A DNA stretch of 64,000 nucleotides from Candidatus Ornithobacterium hominis (GCF_951229915.1 NZ_OX579588.1:1455001-1519000), one strand, 5' to 3'; shown: positions 9,170 to 18,308, counted from the stretch's first letter. The notes: a model not told the origin generated them from the letters alone. Numbers and translations are program-made.

Positions 9170-10123
9170 CTAATCTCCAACAACCCCTCCCACATTACCA
9201 GTTCGTCTATGTATTTGGATACCATTAGAATTAGCATCTATAGATAGCCATATATATTCTGTCCCAGACTGAACACAGAAATAAAATTGCCCTGTACCAT
9301 TTTTATTAGTATAGTTTATTTTTCCTGCATTATCTGCTGTACAAGACATATCAGCCTGATTCTGGATACCATTAATAGCCTCTTTTTTTACTACACCATC
9401 TGTACCTACTACCAATGCTTCTCCTGTACCAGCTTGTAAGCCTTCTAATTTAAGTGGGTCTGCATCTGCTTTAACATGTAGTATGTTAGTAGGAACTCCT
9501 ACATCACCTATTCCTACATTACCTGCATTATTAATAATCATTCTGGTCTGATGATCAATACCATCATTGGGAGTAGTGACAAATTCTATACGGCTTGGCT
9601 TACTACTAAAAGAATAATCTCCATCTGCGTAGATACGCATACCTCCCGATCCACCATGATGGAAAGTATCGTTATCCCTAGTAGATTTAAAATCAATTCC
9701 TAAAAAATTTACAAAATTATCATCTTTTTTACTATACTCCACTTTACTGTGGTCTTTAATACCTTTTGCTTCCTGTTCCATAAGATGTAGAATCTCACCC
9801 CTATATCGTGACCCTGCAAATAAAACATTTTGGTTTCCTGTTACAGACTGAACAGCCCAAGGACCATCACTAAAAACTGCTACTTCATTCTTTACCATTA
9901 ATGTTCTAGTAGGTGTAGTAGTACCTATCCCTACATTTCCGTTGTTGAACACTGTGACTAACTTGGCTCCTGCTTGGTTCTCTAATTCCAAGTTTTTAGG
10001 AGATTGGGCATCATCCTTCGTTTTTACATTAAGGGTAGCACTTGGGGTTTCTGTATTAATCCCCACCTGAGCAGTGACCGCAACCGCTGATAATACGGTT
10101 AAAGAAAGTAATAATTTCTTCAT
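9170..10123 (-). CDS. secreted 'GINT' protein with tail-fibre-like NVGIG repeats
   Basis: 317 residues. The signal peptide (MKKLLLSLTVLSAVAVTAQ) and VGINTETPSATLNV are paralogous to the gene at 1767-2834. After that come NGNVGIGTTTPTRTLMV and NAGNVGIGDVGVPTNILHV, repeats typical of Bacteroidota surface proteins related to phage tail-fibre or trimeric-fibre sequences. There is no FISUMP-like tail; it ends with an isolated hydrophilic segment (DANSNGIQIHRRTG). No chaperone or intramolecular protease domain is seen. It is probably surface-exposed and possibly adhesive; this is inference. The leader holds hairpins and a (TG)7 tract. Confidence 0.8.
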   Translation of the reverse strand: MKKLLLSLTVLSAVAVTAQVGINTETPSATLNVKTKDDAQSPKNLELENQAGAKLVTVFNNGNVGIGTTTPTRTLMVKNEVAVFSDGPWAVQSVTGNQNVLFAGSRYRGEILHLMEQEAKGIKDHSKVEYSKKDDNFVNFLGIDFKSTRDNDTFHHGGSGGMRIYADGDYSFSSKPSRIEFVTTPNDGIDHQTRMIINNAGNVGIGDVGVPTNILHVKADADPLKLEGLQAGTGEALVVGTDGVVKKEAINGIQNQADMSCTADNAGKINYTNKNGTGQFYFCVQSGTEYIWLSIDANSNGIQIHRRTGNVGGVVGD

Positions 10124-10208
10124 TTTTTTTAATTTTTTTGATTAATTTTTTATTGATTTATTCTTTTCTTAATTAAATTTTTGCTGGTTTTTTTCAACTT
10201 TTTCTTGC

Positions 10209-10258
10209 TTCTTCATTTAGAAAGAGCCCCAACCCGTGAGGCTCTTCTTTTTGAAGAA
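10209..10258 (-). other. nested hairpin in leader of second GINT gene
   Basis: Inner stem AAGAGCC (10222-10228) with GGCTCTT (10240-10246), and outer stem TTCTTC (10209-10214) with GAAGAA (10253-10258). It lies about 90 bases before the start codon. Only a poor U-tract follows, so it may be an mRNA structure rather than a terminator. Confidence 0.55.
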
Positions 10259-10294
10259 ATTACTACTCTCACACAGGTGAAAATAGAAAAACCG

Positions 10295-10318
10295 CACAAG
10301 ATTTTCTTGCACGGCTTT
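10295..10318 (-). terminator. terminator-like hairpin between gdhA and second GINT gene
   Basis: On the minus strand CCG-tg-CAAGA pairs with TCTTG-tg-CGG around an AAA loop (one 2x2 internal mismatch) and runs into TTTTTC. It lies downstream of the TG tract, as does the hairpin in the first GINT leader. Confidence 0.55.
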
Positions 10319-10388
10319 GCGGTTCGCTCCCGCAGGGAAGCAATAAATTATTATAAGTTATTGATAATGAGTTGTTTAGCTCATTACT

Positions 10389-10402
10389 TGTGTGTGTGTG
10401 TG
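10389..10402. repeat. (TG)7 dinucleotide tract
   Basis: Seven TG units about 265 bases upstream of the second GINT gene, with flanking sequence shared with the (TG)16 tract at 3013-3044. Confidence 0.9.
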
Positions 10403-10573
10403 TTTACACTTTATTTTGAAACTCACAAATTTCATTTGTTAAAATTTCGTTATTTTTTTGTTAAAAATTCCCGTTGAGATTTTTCACTTTTCTCAACCTG
10501 CCCACAAATGTATTTTACGTTTTTGAATTACGCAAATTTGTTTTTTTTGAGGCAGTTGGACTTAAATGATCAT

Positions 10574-11911
10574 TTACACTACACCTTGTGCTAACATGGC
10601 TTCGGCTACTTTCACAAATCCAGCGATATTAGCCCCTTTCATATAATCAATTTCATCTCCTTTTTTACCGTATTTCACACACTGCTCATGAATGTCTGTC
10701 ATAATGTCTTTGAGCCGCTGATCAACTTCTTCCCGACTCCAATTAAGGCTCAGCGAGTTTTGAGACATTTCTAGCCCAGAGGTAGCTACTCCGCCAGCGT
10801 TACTGGCTTTTCCTGGCGAATAAAGCATTCCACTGTTCCGGAAGATGTGAATTGCCTCTGACGTAGATGGCATATTGGCGCCTTCTACTACGGCTTGCAC
10901 ACCATTATCGGCTAACTTTTGTGCATCTTCTTTCTGAATCTCGTTTTGGGTTGCGCAAGGCAGTGCAATGTCACATTTTTGCCCCCATGGTTTTTCATCT
11001 TCGAAATATTGAGCATCATTGTATTGCTCGGTGTATTCTTTGATTCGCCCTCGCTTTTCGTTTTTAAGTTGTTTTATGAATTCTAATTTTTCTTCATTGA
11101 TTCCGTTTTCATCATAAATATATCCTGAAGAGTCTGAAAGAGTTAAAACTTTTCCGCCTAGCTCGATGAGTTTTTCGGCGGCAAACTGTGCTACGTTTCC
11201 TGAACCTGAAATCACAAAACTCTTTCCGTCAATACTCTCTCCGATTCTCTCAAGCATATTCTGCACAAAATAGATGACACCGTAGCCAGTGGCTTCTGGC
11301 CTTATCAAAGACCCGCCATATTCTAATCCTTTGCCCGTAAGTACTCCTGTGAATTCATTGGCTAATTTTTTGTACATGCCAAAGAGGTAACCGATTTCTC
11401 TAGATCCTACACCTATATCACCAGCTGGGACGTCGGTATTTGGGCCAATGTGGCGATAAAGCTCTGCCATGAAGCTTTGGCAGAATCGCATGATTTCTGC
11501 ATCAGATTTTCCTTTGGGGTCAAAGTTGGAGCCGCCTTTTGCTCCACCCATCGGTAATGTCGTTAAGCTATTTTTGAATGTTTGCTCAAAGGCTAAAAAC
11601 TTCAAAATACTAAGGTTCACACTTGGGTGAAATCTTATCCCTCCTTTGTAAGGGCCTATGGCAGAATTCATCTCAATACGGTAACCTCTGTTTACTTGTA
11701 TTTCGCCTTGGTCATCTACCCATGGCACACGGAATATGATTATACGCTCGGGCTCAGCTATGCGTTCCAATAGTTTTTTGTTTTGGTATCTTTCGTTTTC
11801 TTCTATGAATGGTAAAATAGATTCTGCAATTTCTTCTACCGCTTGATGAAATTCGGGTTCATTGGGGTTATTTTCTTTTATTTTTTGAATAAATTTTTCT
11901 AGTAAACTCAT
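10574..11911 (-). CDS. gdhA: glutamate dehydrogenase, hexameric NADP-type
   Basis: 445 residues, the usual length of the hexameric class I enzyme. It interconverts 2-oxoglutarate plus ammonium and glutamate. The substrate pocket is visible as GYRIEMNSAIGPYKGGIRFHPSV, LPMGGAKGGSNFDPKG (catalytic lysine in GAKGG) and NTDVPAGDIGVGSREIGYLFG. The nucleotide-binding Rossmann motif follows as VISGSGNVAQFAAEKLIELGGKV. The N-terminal helix and C-terminal YMKGANIAGFVKVAEAMLAQGVV are complete. NADP specificity is inferred from overall similarity, not from a diagnostic residue. Confidence 0.95.
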   Translation of the reverse strand: MSLLEKFIQKIKENNPNEPEFHQAVEEIAESILPFIEENERYQNKKLLERIAEPERIIIFRVPWVDDQGEIQVNRGYRIEMNSAIGPYKGGIRFHPSVNLSILKFLAFEQTFKNSLTTLPMGGAKGGSNFDPKGKSDAEIMRFCQSFMAELYRHIGPNTDVPAGDIGVGSREIGYLFGMYKKLANEFTGVLTGKGLEYGGSLIRPEATGYGVIYFVQNMLERIGESIDGKSFVISGSGNVAQFAAEKLIELGGKVLTLSDSSGYIYDENGINEEKLEFIKQLKNEKRGRIKEYTEQYNDAQYFEDEKPWGQKCDIALPCATQNEIQKEDAQKLADNGVQAVVEGANMPSTSEAIHIFRNSGMLYSPGKASNAGGVATSGLEMSQNSLSLNWSREEVDQRLKDIMTDIHEQCVKYGKKGDEIDYMKGANIAGFVKVAEAMLAQGVV

Positions 11912-12004
11912 GATTATATTTTTAAAGTATAAATTTAAAAAAATTAAATTTCCTCTCAGTCATTTTAATCCTTATTCTTTTGATGATAAAACTTCTGTTT
12001 TTTT

Positions 12005-13285
12005 TTAAGCCTTTATTTTTTTTGAAATTAATTTTAAAAGAAAAATTGAAAGAATGAAGAATGTGGCTAGGCACAAAGCTGAATATTGCATGCTGCCCGT
12101 GAGATACAAAACCTGAGCGAAAATAAAGCTGCCTAAAATCAGTGCTAATTTCTCTACAATGTCAAAAAAACTGAAGTAAATGGCATAGTCTCCCGTAGGT
12201 GGTAATAACTTGGAATAAAATGACCGTGCCAAGGCTTGGACTCCGCCCAGTACTAAACCTACGAAGGCTCCTAGTGCATAAAATTTATACATGACCCATG
12301 GGTCGTCTTTTCGCATGAGAAAGGCGCCGATGCAAATCCCCGTCCATATCAATAAGCCTAATTGCAGAGCTTTGATGTTTCCTAACTTTAAAGATAGCCA
12401 CGAGAATAAATAAGAACCTGCTACGGCTACAAATTGGATTAATAAAATTGTGATAATTAAATTCTGCGCTGGCAGGTCTAATTCTTGGTCGCCAAAGCGA
12501 GTTGCCATATAATTGATGGTTTGGATCCCAATACTCAAGCTGAAAAATGAAATGAGAAAATACTTTAAACGCTCGTACTTAAAAAGTTTCTTCCCGACTT
12601 TTATCAATTCCAAATGTGCGGAGCTGAATAAAGATTTCTGAGTTTTGCTGGTTGGCTGTGAGTAACTTGCTGGCAAATACCGAAAGGTAATTTGTGCAAA
12701 ACCTATCCACCACAATGCTACCAGTAAAAATGAATACCGCGTGAGTGATCTGTCTACAAACATAATGAGAGCTAAACAAATAATTAGTAAAATTGCTGAA
12801 CCAATGTATCCGTACACAAAACCAACGGCAGATAACTGATCTTGCTTTTCTTTGGTAGCGATTTCTGGCAAGTAGGCATTGTAGAATACCAAGCTCCCCC
12901 AGTAGCCAACGCTGGCTAAAATACTCCCGAAGATTCCTACCCATAAATTTTCTAAGCCTGTAAAAAAATAAAGTGAAGCGCAACCAGTGGCTCCCAGCCA
13001 AGAAAAAATCTTGAGAAATCGTTTTTTATCACCCATTTGGTCTGAAATAGCTGATAAAATTGGTGAAATCAAAACAACAATGATGAATGATGTGGTGATG
13101 GAATAAGAGTACAGTATGTCTTTGTCTGAAAATAAAATTCCTAAAAATTTTACTCCCGCCGTATCATCTAAAATTTCACCATAATAAATTGGGAAAATAG
13201 CCGTAGTGATGACCAAGGAATATACGCTATTCGCCCAATCATAAAAAGCCCAAGCCCATTGTTGTTTCTTTAGCATTATTGCCAT
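12005..13285 (-). CDS. UMF1-family MFS transporter
   Basis: 426 residues with about 12 hydrophobic membrane segments. The N-terminus KKQQWAWAFYDWANSVYSLVITTAIFPIYY is the signature of the UMF1 branch of the major facilitator superfamily, which also includes fungal Atg22-like amino acid effluxers. The substrate is unknown; amino acid export is a family guess. Start M1 or M4 (MLKKQQW) are both possible. It lies 3 bases after ybaB on the same strand, so the two are probably co-transcribed. Two dispersed AAGCCTT motifs occur at its end and within it. Confidence 0.88.
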   Translation of the reverse strand: MAIMLKKQQWAWAFYDWANSVYSLVITTAIFPIYYGEILDDTAGVKFLGILFSDKDILYSYSITTSFIIVVLISPILSAISDQMGDKKRFLKIFSWLGATGCASLYFFTGLENLWVGIFGSILASVGYWGSLVFYNAYLPEIATKEKQDQLSAVGFVYGYIGSAILLIICLALIMFVDRSLTRYSFLLVALWWIGFAQITFRYLPASYSQPTSKTQKSLFSSAHLELIKVGKKLFKYERLKYFLISFFSLSIGIQTINYMATRFGDQELDLPAQNLIITILLIQFVAVAGSYLFSWLSLKLGNIKALQLGLLIWTGICIGAFLMRKDDPWVMYKFYALGAFVGLVLGGVQALARSFYSKLLPPTGDYAIYFSFFDIVEKLALILGSFIFAQVLYLTGSMQYSALCLATFFILSIFLLKLISKKIKA

Positions 13286-13288
13286 TAT

Positions 13289-13606
13289 TTAAAATCCCAT
13301 ACCAGGGATACTCGGCAGTCCTTTTCTTGCTTCTGCTTCTACTTGATTATCAAAATCTTTTTGTGCTTTTTCTAAGGCTTTATTTAAAGTTAAAATTATA
13401 TAATCAATCAATTGTTCTTTATCTTCTAGCAACTCATCATCGATTTGAATGTTTTTTAAACGTCCGTTTTTGTAAACCTCTACGCTTAGCAACTGATCTC
13501 CAGTTTTTTCTTCTATCGTTTCCTGGCTCAATTTCTTCTTTAGAGTTTCTACACGCTGTTGGGATTCTTGCAATTGCCCCAGCATTTTCATCATATCCAT
13601 ATTCAA
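13289..13606 (-). CDS. ybaB: YbaB/EbfC family nucleoid-associated protein
   Basis: 105 residues with the family layout: helical N-terminus (MKMLGQLQESQQRVETLKKKLSQ), central sheet (GDQLLSVEVYKNGRLKNIQIDDELL) and helical C-terminus ending in LPSIPGMGF. Members form tweezer-like dimers that bind DNA without strict specificity. In many bacteria it sits by recR or dnaX; here it is first in a pair with the UMF1 transporter. RecF is nearby (15.5-16.6 kb) but not in the same unit. Confidence 0.9.
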   Translation of the reverse strand: MNMDMMKMLGQLQESQQRVETLKKKLSQETIEEKTGDQLLSVEVYKNGRLKNIQIDDELLEDKEQLIDYIILTLNKALEKAQKDFDNQVEAEARKGLPSIPGMGF

Positions 13607-13646
13607 AATTTTGTGCCAATATAATTATTTAATAAGAGATTATTTC

Positions 13647-13654
13647 TATTTTTG
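13647..13654 (+). promoter_or_regulatory. promoter -7 element of the lipoprotein gene
   Basis: TATTTTTG fits TAnnTTTG and is 16 bases before the ATG at 13670; no clear TTG upstream. The leader would be about 9-10 bases. Confidence 0.5.
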
Positions 13655-13669
13655 GCATAAATTATCACG

Positions 13670-14197
13670 ATGCGTTGCTATTATATTTTTCTATTCTTTA
13701 TTTTCTTTTGTTGCCAATCAAAAAACATAGAATCTGTGGAAGCCAAGCCTCTAGAAATCACCAATGAAGAATTATTTAATTATATAGAGTATTGCAATGA
13801 TCGTTTTAATTTTTGCTTCAGTTACCCCAGTCATTTCTCTGCACAGCCTAGCTCTGCCAATGGTGATGGGAAAACTTTTATCAATAAATTAGATGATGCT
13901 AAAATCATTGCTTTTGGAGAGTTGGATTATGATAATGCAGGGCTAGAACCTCATCTTCATTTCATACAAGATCAAATCAAAATTCAAGATTCTGCTAGAG
14001 TTCCTTATGGCTATAATTTCATAGGCTTTGGGAAAAATGATGGGAAAATCTACCACGAGAGAATTCTGATAAAGGAGAAAGAGAACGCTAACAGCAAAGT
14101 CAACGTGATTTATTCCATTCAACTTTCTTACCCTCAAAAACATCAAAAGAAGTATACACAGCTTTGGGCTAATTTGATGGGAAATTTAAAAATTTGA
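13670..14197 (+). CDS. small lipoprotein, function unknown
   Basis: 175 residues. A short, very hydrophobic start (MRCYYIFLFFIFFC) leads into a CC pair that can serve as a lipobox cysteine, so it is probably exported and lipid-anchored. The mature part has a FNFCFSYPSHFSAQPSSANGDG segment and a C-terminal stretch (YTQLWANLMGNLKI), resembling small Bacteroidota lipoproteins that describe calcium-independent beta-sandwich folds only by structure. I do not recognise a family. Its stop is 1 base from the convergent obg stop. Confidence 0.75.
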   Translation: MRCYYIFLFFIFFCCQSKNIESVEAKPLEITNEELFNYIEYCNDRFNFCFSYPSHFSAQPSSANGDGKTFINKLDDAKIIAFGELDYDNAGLEPHLHFIQDQIKIQDSARVPYGYNFIGFGKNDGKIYHERILIKEKENANSKVNVIYSIQLSYPQKHQKKYTQLWANLMGNLKI

Positions 14198-14198
14198 A

Positions 14199-15191
14199 TC
14201 AGCTTTCGCTCTTTATTTTATTCCACAGTAAATCCTTTAATTGATTTAAATTCTGTTGTGCCACTGATGAAATAAAAACATGCGGAACGTCTTTTGGTAA
14301 TTTTTTGGTAATTTCTTCTTTCAGTTCATCATCCAGCATATCACTTTTTGAAATAGCTAAAACTCGCTCTTTATCTAGTAATTCAGGATTGTAATTTTTC
14401 AATTCCGTGATTAGGATTTCATATTCTTTGGCGTAATCCTCCGCATCGGCAGAAATGAGCAATAACAAGACTGCATTCCGCTCTATATGCCTGAGGAATC
14501 GATGCCCTAGGCCTTTCCCTTCTGCTGCTCCTTCAATAATTCCCGGTATATCGGCCATTACAAAAGATTGATGATTCCTGTATTCTACAATACCCAAATT
14601 GGGAGTTAAGGTTGTGAATTGATAATCAGCAATTTTAGGCTTAGCCGCTGTGATGACAGACAGTAGCGTAGATTTCCCTGCATTGGGGAATCCCACCAAT
14701 CCTACATCTGCCAACACTTTTAGTTCAAAAATTACGCTCATTTCTTCACCATTTTCCCCGGGCTGGGCATACCTCGGCGTTTGGTTAGTTGCCGAGCGAA
14801 AATGCCAATTCCCTAAGCCTCCACGTCCACCTTTTAGCAAGATTTTTTCCTGTTGATTTTCTGTAATTTCAAAAATTTGTTCACCATTTTCATCTTTCAC
14901 CACCGTGCCGAGCGGAACTTCAATATAAACATCTTCACCATCTGCACCCGTAGAGCGTTGCTTGCCGCCAGGCTTCCCATTCTCTGCGTGCAAATGGCGA
15001 GTATAGCGTAAGTGAAAAAGCGTCCATAATTGGTCGTTCCCCCGTACGATTACGTGGCCACCTCTACCTCCATCACCACCATCAGGCCCGCCTTTGGGTA
15101 TGTATTTCTCTCGGCGCAAATGCGAGGAGCCTGCTCCACCTTTCCCGCTACTGACATTAATTTTCACATGGTCTATAAAGTTATCTTGCAT
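14199..15191 (-). CDS. obg: GTPase Obg/CgtA
   Basis: 330 residues. The glycine-rich Obg fold is at the N-terminus (FIDHVKINVSSGKGGAGSSH, GGPDGGDGGRGGHVIV, KGGRGGLGN). The G domain follows with P-loop GFPNAGKST, switch region TTLTPNLGIVEYR, G3 DIPGIIEGAAEGKGLGH and G4 ISKSD. It is an essential GTPase in late 50S ribosome assembly and stress response. The C-terminal extension is short, as is common outside Bacillus. Its ATG overlaps the stop of the DUF721 gene (TAATG), so translation is probably coupled. Confidence 0.96.
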   Translation of the reverse strand: MQDNFIDHVKINVSSGKGGAGSSHLRREKYIPKGGPDGGDGGRGGHVIVRGNDQLWTLFHLRYTRHLHAENGKPGGKQRSTGADGEDVYIEVPLGTVVKDENGEQIFEITENQQEKILLKGGRGGLGNWHFRSATNQTPRYAQPGENGEEMSVIFELKVLADVGLVGFPNAGKSTLLSVITAAKPKIADYQFTTLTPNLGIVEYRNHQSFVMADIPGIIEGAAEGKGLGHRFLRHIERNAVLLLLISADAEDYAKEYEILITELKNYNPELLDKERVLAISKSDMLDDELKEEITKKLPKDVPHVFISSVAQQNLNQLKDLLWNKIKSES

Positions 15192-15487
15192 TATAAAAAT
15201 TTTAAATCTTGAATAAATTCCTCTCCTATGCCTTCGTTAAGATGAGCAATAATTTTACTCTTTCCAAAAGAAAGTTCTTCCTTCAGCGCTGGTGAATTTA
15301 GCTTCACATACATAATACGTTTTTTTACATAAATGCGCTCGGTGTAACTCTTTAAAAAACCGCCCATTTCCTCCTCCCACGCATCTTCTGCCATACTCTG
15401 TAGTACTCGCTCTTCCATGCCGTGCCAACGGATAAATTCTTTTACCGCCTCGCCTACTGTCATTTCATTTTTTCTCCTTCTCATCAT
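15191..15487 (-). CDS. DUF721 (DciA-like) protein
   Basis: 98 residues. Pattern KNEMTVGEAVKEFIRWHGMEERV followed by AWEEEMGGFLKSYTERIYVKKRIMYVKLNSPALKEELSF is the DUF721 family, related to DciA, the helicase operator that loads DnaB in bacteria without DnaC. The position just after recF is the usual one for this family. It lies between recF (26 bases upstream) and obg (1-base stop/start overlap). The role in replication initiation is inferred from family. Confidence 0.88.
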   Translation of the reverse strand: MMRRRKNEMTVGEAVKEFIRWHGMEERVLQSMAEDAWEEEMGGFLKSYTERIYVKKRIMYVKLNSPALKEELSFGKSKIIAHLNEGIGEEFIQDLKFL

Positions 15488-15489
15488 GA

Positions 15490-15515
15490 TTTTTTTTAAG
15501 GCTTAAAAAATTTTT
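15490..15515. repeat. dispersed AAGGCTT palindrome between recF and DUF721
   Basis: T-run, AAGGCTT at 15498-15504, AAAAAATTTTT; it fills the 26-base gap between the two genes and spans the recF stop. Confidence 0.7.
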
Positions 15516-16593
15516 AATAAAGATGAAACACCTGATGCTCTTCATTAATTTTTTTCAAAATTTTCGTTGTCCGCTCAGGGTGTGTATCGCTCAAAAATAT
15601 TTGCCCGAAGTGCTCATGATTTACCAAACTGATGATTTGCTCTACCCGAGATTCATCTAGTTTATCAAAAATATCATCTAAAAGTAGAATCGGGGTAATT
15701 TGCGTCTGTTTTTTTATCATTTCCAGTTCCGCTAGCTTTAGTGCAATTAAAAAAGATTTTTGCTGCCCTTGTGAACCAAATTTTTTAATTCGATTCCCCC
15801 CCAATTTAAATTCCAAATCATCTTTATGTACTCCCGCTGTGGTGTATTGCAAAAGTCGGTCTTTTTCTAAGGCTTTTCTGAGGAAATCGGTAGGGTTTTC
15901 TTGCAATTGACTTTGGTAAGAAATATCAACACATTCTTTACCCGTTGAAATTTGCTCGTAATACGATTTAAAAATCGGGATGAATCCTTTCAAAAACTCT
16001 TCTCTTTTGGGGTAAATATTTTGGCTTAATTCTAAAATTTCTTTATCAAAAATAGTGAGCTGCAATTCATTAAATGTGCGATTGGCCGCAAAATATTTCA
16101 ACAAAGCATTTCGCTGCTGTAGTACCTTATTGTACCTGAGTAAATCAGCCAAATAAAGCGCATCTGACTGAGAGATAATTCGGTCTATAAATTTACGCCG
16201 AACATCGCTTCCTTCTGTGATTAAATCACGGTCTGCTGGCGAAATAATGACTACGGGGAAGCTCCCTACGTGGTCAGCCATTCGCTCGTAATTTTTTTTA
16301 TTACGCTGAACTTGTTTTTTTTCGCCTTTTTTTACGCTAACTTGCACCCATTCTTCTTTTTCATTTTTCTGAAACCAACCTTCTAGAAAAAAAAACTCTT
16401 CGCCAAAGTGTATATTCTGCGCATCGATGTGATTAAAATAACTTTTAAAAAAACTTAAATAATAAATCGCATCCAGAACATTGGTCTTCCCCATGCCGTT
16501 ATTGCCCACGAATGCATTGATTCTAGGCAAAAAATCATAACTTTTTTCTTGAAAATTTTTAAAATGAACGAGATGGATTTTCTTGAGATACAT
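15514..16593 (-). CDS. recF: DNA replication and repair protein RecF
   Basis: 359 residues. SMC-like ABC ATPase that loads RecA at gaps together with RecO and RecR. Walker A is FVGNNGMGKTNVLDAI near residues 28-43. The signature region is FGSQGQQKSFLIALKLAELEMI, and Walker B is TPILLLDDIFDKLDESR, followed by the D-loop. The start MYLKKIHLVHFKNFQEKSY matches the family. It is the first gene of a recF-DUF721-obg unit. Confidence 0.96.
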   Translation of the reverse strand: MYLKKIHLVHFKNFQEKSYDFLPRINAFVGNNGMGKTNVLDAIYYLSFFKSYFNHIDAQNIHFGEEFFFLEGWFQKNEKEEWVQVSVKKGEKKQVQRNKKNYERMADHVGSFPVVIISPADRDLITEGSDVRRKFIDRIISQSDALYLADLLRYNKVLQQRNALLKYFAANRTFNELQLTIFDKEILELSQNIYPKREEFLKGFIPIFKSYYEQISTGKECVDISYQSQLQENPTDFLRKALEKDRLLQYTTAGVHKDDLEFKLGGNRIKKFGSQGQQKSFLIALKLAELEMIKKQTQITPILLLDDIFDKLDESRVEQIISLVNHEHFGQIFLSDTHPERTTKILKKINEEHQVFHLY

Positions 16594-16701
16594 TTAATTT
16601 CTTTTGGGCTTAGAGCCAATTTACTTTTTGACGTTTTTTTTGACTAAATATTTTTTAAGGCTTAAATAATTTTAAAAAAAAATAAAAATTCATCTCTGCC
16701 T

Positions 16702-17358
16702 TTAGAGATTTCCTTTTTTATAATCGTTTAAAAATTTTTCTAAGCCAATGTCTGTCAACGGATGATTGAGCAAAGCTGAAATCACCGCCAGTGGTGTGGT
16801 AACAACATCTGCACCAATCAATGCACACTGGTGAATATGCATAGGATGACGAACTGAGGCCGCTAAAATTTCTGTCATAAATTCATAATTATCATAAATC
16901 TCGCGAATATCTTCTATCAACTGCAAGCCATCTGCGGATATATCATCTAATCTGCCAACGAACGGCGAAACATAAGTAGCCCCAGCTTTGGCTGCCAAAA
17001 GAGCTTGCGATGCCGAAAAAATCAAAGTGCAATTGGTTCTAATTCCGTTTTGAGAAAAATAATGAATCGCTTTCAGCCCATTCTTTATCATGGGAACTTT
17101 CACCACGATTTGCTCATGAAGTTCTGCTAGCGTTTCACCCTCCTTTATAATTCCATCAAAATCGGTAGCGATGACTTCTGCACTCACATCTCCGTCGACT
17201 AATTCACATATTTTTTTATAATGATTTAAAATATTTTTTCCACCCGTGATGCCTTCTTTCGCCATGAGAGACGGATTTGTCGTCACGCCATCTAAAATTC
17301 CTAGAGCTGCAGCTTCTTCTATTTCGCTTAAATTGGCTGTATCTATAAAAAATTTCAT
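16702..17358 (-). CDS. fructose-6-phosphate aldolase / small transaldolase family
   Basis: 218 residues, the short TalC/FSA type. MKFFIDTANLSEIEEAAALGILDGVTTNPSL opens the barrel. The Schiff-base lysine lies in VVKVPM, and NCTLIFSASQALLAAKAGATYVSPFVGRLDD and TEILAASVRHPMHI follow. Members either transfer dihydroxyacetone in the pentose phosphate pathway or cleave fructose 6-phosphate; the sequence alone does not separate the two, so no symbol is given. It stands alone between recF and the UbiA-like gene. Confidence 0.92.
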   Translation of the reverse strand: MKFFIDTANLSEIEEAAALGILDGVTTNPSLMAKEGITGGKNILNHYKKICELVDGDVSAEVIATDFDGIIKEGETLAELHEQIVVKVPMIKNGLKAIHYFSQNGIRTNCTLIFSASQALLAAKAGATYVSPFVGRLDDISADGLQLIEDIREIYDNYEFMTEILAASVRHPMHIHQCALIGADVVTTPLAVISALLNHPLTDIGLEKFLNDYKKGNL

Positions 17359-17404
17359 GCAATATTTGTTTGCTTCAAAATTAAGGATTTTATTTTTTTA
17401 AGGC

Positions 17405-18205
17405 TTAGAAAATTTTTTGATTCAAAAGCTGAAGCATTCCATAAATGAGCAAGGGCATCGCAGATAGGATTTCAACCCAAAAGCTTACAAAGTATTTTTT
17501 AGAAAATTTTGAGGATTTTTTGAATAAAAAAGAAGCTAGCACCACCGTTAATAAAAAACTGAAAATAAATGAATTAACTATTGTCTCCTGTGCTAAAATG
17601 AAAAACAGAATTGATAAAACAAGTACCCGATTTGCTAATTTCAAACTTTGCTCTTTCCCTAGCTCTTGCGGTAAGGTTTTCAGCTCAGCAGCATCAGAAT
17701 CTGAGTCTCGCCAATCAAAAGGAATACTAATAGCCAATACAAATAAAAAAATGCTAACCCACAGCAAAAGGGTTTGAATTCCAATCAATTCACCTGAATC
17801 TAAAATCGGAAGAAAAACAATGCTACTCGCCCAAATACTAGCTATGATGAAAATTTTAAGCCTTTGAATTTTTCTGAAATTTTTACCTAAAAGTGGGAAC
17901 GAATATTGCAGGCTAAGCACTGCTAAAAAAGCCAATAGCAATAGGGTTTCTGTCTTCAAATAAACAAAACCAATAATTGCTGCTAATAAACCTGGCAATA
18001 AAATATGAAAACTGAAAATTTTAAAATTTATTTGCTGACTATGTACGGCTAATTTGTACATCGATAGTGTTGCTAAAAATTGAATAATAAGTAAATTGAT
18101 GTTGATTTTATTTAAATTTATTTGAATAAAGAAAGCCAATGCGGTACAACATATCGCTACCCAAATTTGGTTTTCTACCCATCGAATTTTCCATTTTTTT
18201 AGCAT
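17405..18205 (-). CDS. UbiA-like integral membrane protein, possibly degenerate
   Basis: 266 residues, about eight hydrophobic segments. The second aspartate-rich motif of UbiA prenyltransferases appears recognisable as IPFDWRDSDSDAAELKTLPQELG. The first (NDxxDxxxD), expected in the first cytosolic loop, is not: the sequence there is LATLSMYKLAVHSQQ. I therefore call it UbiA-like and do not assign a prenyl acceptor. It could be a non-catalytic or divergent member common in flavobacteria. It starts 104 bases from divergent gcvP. Confidence 0.6.
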   Translation of the reverse strand: MLKKWKIRWVENQIWVAICCTALAFFIQINLNKININLLIIQFLATLSMYKLAVHSQQINFKIFSFHILLPGLLAAIIGFVYLKTETLLLLAFLAVLSLQYSFPLLGKNFRKIQRLKIFIIASIWASSIVFLPILDSGELIGIQTLLLWVSIFLFVLAISIPFDWRDSDSDAAELKTLPQELGKEQSLKLANRVLVLSILFFILAQETIVNSFIFSFLLTVVLASFLFKKSSKFSKKYFVSFWVEILSAMPLLIYGMLQLLNQKIF

Positions 18206-18308
18206 CGGTTGAATAAATTGTGGAAATCTTTAAGCCTCAATGATTTTTAGATAAATTCAAAAGTATGTAAATTTATTCTTTAAATTATTAAAAATAAATC
18301 TTTCATCC

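Larger units (their letters stand above)
10124..10573 (-). promoter_or_regulatory. 450-bp structured leader and intergenic region upstream of the second GINT gene
   Basis: No gene is seen. On the minus strand, in order from gdhA: an A/T-rich stretch with TTTTAACAAATGAAATTTG, the (CA)7 tract (10402-10389), a GCGG/CCGC hairpin (about 10318-10340), a terminator-like hairpin (10295-10318) and a nested hairpin (10209-10258), then an A-rich run to the start codon. I found no exact TAnnTTTG promoter close to the start. Confidence 0.6.

Noticed and set aside
10564..10577. Palindrome TAAATGATCATTTA at the gdhA stop
   Set aside because: No loop and no T-run after it, so not a convincing terminator or site.
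12579..13001. 140-codon minus-strand frame
   Set aside because: It overlaps the UMF1 transporter in another frame; the transporter has clear family motifs and the shadow has none.
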